Below are positions 7,256 to 9,074 of a stretch of 9,074 bases of DNA, piece after piece (position 1 is the stretch's first letter; each line of letters starts with the position of its first letter). The DNA lies in assembly GCA_026989045.1 (NCBI GenBank), contig JALSJY010000231.1, forward strand, positions 1 through 9,074, given 5' to 3'. Source of the DNA: Hyphomicrobiales bacterium. GTDB taxonomy: Bacteria > Pseudomonadota > Alphaproteobacteria > Rhizobiales > Devosiaceae. A program made the translations under genes and the position numbers. The notes below the pieces were generated by a model. That model saw only the letters and a program-made list of their open reading frames with translations. It did no database searches and was not told the DNA's origin.

Positions 7256-8818
7256 TTATTCTTCAAGCATGCGCTTTAATAACTCAACCTCTTGCGCCAA
7301 ATTACCATCATCTTTCATCAATTGCTCAACTTTTCTAACAGAATGCAATACAGTAGTATGATCTCTGCCACCAAAACGACGGCCAATTTCTGGCAATGAG
7401 CGTGAAGTGAGCGATTTTGCAAGATACATTGCAATTTGACGAGGTCGCACAACATCACGTGAGCGACGCGCTGACAAAAGGTCGGTGCGTGGAACTTTGA
7501 AATGACGTGATACAATTTTAAGAATATCTTCAATTTGAACGCGGCGAATTTCTTTTGCCCTAATAAGATCAGCCAATGTTTTTTCAGCTAAATCAATAGT
7601 AATTGGCTGGCCTGTAAGCTGGTTGGCAACAACTAATCTGTTCACTGCGCCATCAAGATCTCGACCATGAGAAATTACTGAATGGGCAATATAATCAAGC
7701 ACTGGTTCAGGAAAAAATATACCAGCAAATCTTGATGCGGCTTGCTCTGCTCTATGGGTAACAATATCTCTGCGCAATTGTTTATCAAAGTTATTTATTG
7801 GCACAACAAGTCCACCAGATAGACGTGATTTAACTCTATCATCAAGCATATCAAGATCACGAGGGGGGGCGTCGCCTGCAACAATTACCTGTTTTGCTCC
7901 ACTTATAAGAGCAGAAAGTGTGTGACCAAATTCTGTGGCAGATTTGCCTTGAAGAAATTGCATATCATCAATGAGTAGCAAATCAATGCGCCGCAACCAT
8001 TCTTTAAAACCAATAGCTGATTGACGCTGAATGGCCGTAATAAAATGATACATAAAATGATCAGCGGTTAAATAAACAATATTTTTTTCATTATTATTTG
8101 CGCCCGCTGCGTATGCAATGGCGTTCAAAAGATGTGTTTTTCCTAACCCAACACTTGAGTGAATATAAACAGGATTAAAAGTTATTGAATTATTAGTAGC
8201 AGCGCTTGCTACTTGCTTGGCAACTCCAAGAGCAATTTCATTACCTTGACCCCTAACAAAATTTTCAAAAGTCATTTTAGGATCAAGAGTGCTACCTGAA
8301 AGAGCATTTGGCGGTGTTTTTTTCTTTATTGTTGTAGCAAGTTTTGAATTGGTGTTTTTATGCTGTTTTATATCTGTATTTTGATTTTGGCTAATGGCCT
8401 CTACTTCGTCTTTTGGATCAGGTGAAAGGCGTGGTCTAGCCTGACCATTCACTCTTACGGTGAAGTGTAGGCGTTTAATTTCTTCATTTTGCGCTTGAAA
8501 AGCTTCTAAAATACGTTCGCTATAATTTGATTGAACCCAAGAACATAAAAAACGAGTTGGAACAGAAAGGTGAGCAAGGTCATCAACAATTTCTTCTAAT
8601 TCTAGGCGGGTGAACCAAGAAGAAAAAACATCTTCGCCAACAGAAGAGCGCAAGATTGTGCGAATGCGATTGAATAATTTATTATTAGCGGCAGCAATTT
8701 TTTTAGCGCTAGGAGCTTTTTGCTTAGCTAAATGCTGCGATATTTTATTTGAAGAATCCTTGATAGAATTAGAATTATTATCTAAACAAAATTGCTGTGC
8801 CGCAACATTTTGATCCAT
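7256..8818 (-). CDS. dnaA: Chromosomal replication initiator protein DnaA
   Basis: This AAA+ ATPase binds DnaA boxes at the origin, melts the unwinding element and recruits the helicase. At 520 residues it is at the long end for the family. Domain I (about 47-122, containing SSWFTRL) follows an extra 46-residue N-terminal segment; domain II (about 123-180) is Asn/Gln/Lys-rich and low in complexity; domain III begins near FENFVRG (184-190), with Walker A VGLGKTH (223-229, Lys227), Walker B LLLIDDMQFLQG (280-291, Asp284 and Asp285) and the arginine-finger region DDRVKSRL (326-333); domain IV ends with the DNA-binding signature GRDHTTVLHSVRKVEQL (484-500). The usual first P-loop glycines are replaced by Ser221-Ser222. 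The ATG at 8818 has a good AAGGGG ribosome binding site. It heads the dnaA-dnaN-recF-gyrB block. Codons 317-319 contain a C7 run. Confidence 0.98.
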   Translation of the reverse strand: MDQNVAAQQFCLDNNSNSIKDSSNKISQHLAKQKAPSAKKIAAANNKLFNRIRTILRSSVGEDVFSSWFTRLELEEIVDDLAHLSVPTRFLCSWVQSNYSERILEAFQAQNEEIKRLHFTVRVNGQARPRLSPDPKDEVEAISQNQNTDIKQHKNTNSKLATTIKKKTPPNALSGSTLDPKMTFENFVRGQGNEIALGVAKQVASAATNNSITFNPVYIHSSVGLGKTHLLNAIAYAAGANNNEKNIVYLTADHFMYHFITAIQRQSAIGFKEWLRRIDLLLIDDMQFLQGKSATEFGHTLSALISGAKQVIVAGDAPPRDLDMLDDRVKSRLSGGLVVPINNFDKQLRRDIVTHRAEQAASRFAGIFFPEPVLDYIAHSVISHGRDLDGAVNRLVVANQLTGQPITIDLAEKTLADLIRAKEIRRVQIEDILKIVSRHFKVPRTDLLSARRSRDVVRPRQIAMYLAKSLTSRSLPEIGRRFGGRDHTTVLHSVRKVEQLMKDDGNLAQEVELLKRMLEE

Positions 8819-8826
8819 ATTATTTG

Positions 8827-8832
8827 CCCCTT
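8827..8832 (-). promoter_or_regulatory. Ribosome binding site of dnaA
   Basis: On the minus strand AAGGGG lies 8 nt before the ATG at 8818. It supports this start and therefore the long N-terminal segment of DnaA. Confidence 0.65.
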
Positions 8833-8846
8833 AAATATTATATGAA

Positions 8847-8872
8847 ATGAAAATATACAATTCTATTTTCAT
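8847..8872. repeat. Perfect 9-bp inverted repeat immediately upstream of dnaA
   Basis: ATGAAAATA (8847-8855) and TATTTTCAT (8864-8872) are perfect reverse complements separated by 8 bp. The dyad centre is about 41 bp upstream of the dnaA ATG. It abuts the TATAAT at 8837-8842, so it would cover the spacer and -35 region if that hexamer is used; otherwise it would form an AU-rich hairpin in the dnaA leader. It resembles a dimeric-repressor operator, but the low G+C makes chance dyads fairly likely. Confidence 0.45.
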
Positions 8873-9074
8873 AGTTATTTTGAAATTCTAGAAATTATTT
8901 TAGCTTTAGGAAAATAAAACTCTAGATTTGAGTTCAGATTTTACTGACTGATGTTTTATGCGTATTAAATCTAATATTTTGGTATGTTAAACCTTTGTAT
9001 GGTCTATGTATTTAATATCACAATCTATCTTTCGCGCCCTTAGTTTTATGCCCTTAACACCTCTTAAGTTTATC

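Larger units (their letters stand above)
8819..9074. other. AT-rich region upstream of dnaA, no gene recognised
   Basis: No convincing gene is present. On the minus strand a 28-codon open frame enters from the right edge and stops at 8987-8989; it does not resemble ribosomal protein S20, the common upstream neighbour of dnaA in this class. No exact DnaA box (TTATNCACA) is present on either strand, so there is no sign of a clustered oriC. A TATAAT hexamer on the minus strand at 8837-8842 could be a dnaA -10 element, but it has no good -35 and would place the transcript start inside the ribosome binding site, so the true promoter may be further upstream. Confidence 0.5.

Noticed and set aside
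9052..9068. CtrA-like site TTAA-N6-TTAA upstream of dnaA
   Set aside because: The CtrA consensus spacing is 7 bp; this has 6 and sits in AT-rich sequence, so chance is the simpler reading.
8987..9074. 28-codon minus-strand open frame entering from the right edge
   Set aside because: It is too short to judge and does not resemble the end of ribosomal protein S20 or another expected neighbour.

Overview
This is an AT-rich chromosomal window from an alphaproteobacterium. It carries the core replication block dnaA-dnaN-recF-gyrB followed by a class A penicillin-binding protein, all transcribed leftward on the minus strand. The lineage call is inference. It rests on GyrB motif wording, DnaA features remembered as typical of Rhizobiales/Hyphomicrobiales (SSVGLGKT P-loop, RLSGGL in box VII, HGRDLDGAVNRL in the AAA+ lid), and the sliding-clamp N-terminus. 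The low G+C is unusual for that order, so I do not go below class with confidence.

Layout from right to left, in the direction of transcription. Positions 8819-9074 are an AT-rich dnaA upstream region with no recognisable gene and no DnaA-box cluster, but with a perfect 9-bp dyad close to dnaA. dnaA (8818-7256) encodes the replication initiator. A 140-nt spacer follows, pyrimidine-rich on the transcribed sense. dnaN (7115-5997) encodes the DNA polymerase III sliding clamp. recF (5969-4824) starts 27 nt further on with a TTG codon. A 212-nt spacer with a good sigma70-like promoter and a short direct repeat precedes gyrB (best start 4611, end 2185). After 164 nt with a small hairpin, a bifunctional class A penicillin-binding protein (2020 to beyond position 1) runs off the left edge.

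Functionally, DnaA opens the origin, DnaN tethers the polymerase and recruits repair and regulatory factors, RecF works with RecO/RecR to load RecA at gaps, and GyrB supplies the ATPase half of DNA gyrase. The penicillin-binding protein belongs to cell-wall synthesis and is probably only a neighbour.

I found no previously undescribed system. All five proteins are recognisable, full-domain members of known families. The points worth a second look are regulatory (repeats next to the dnaA and gyrB starts), annotation-related (gyrB and recF starts), or sequence oddities (DnaA P-loop, very basic penicillin-binding-protein tail, homopolymer runs).
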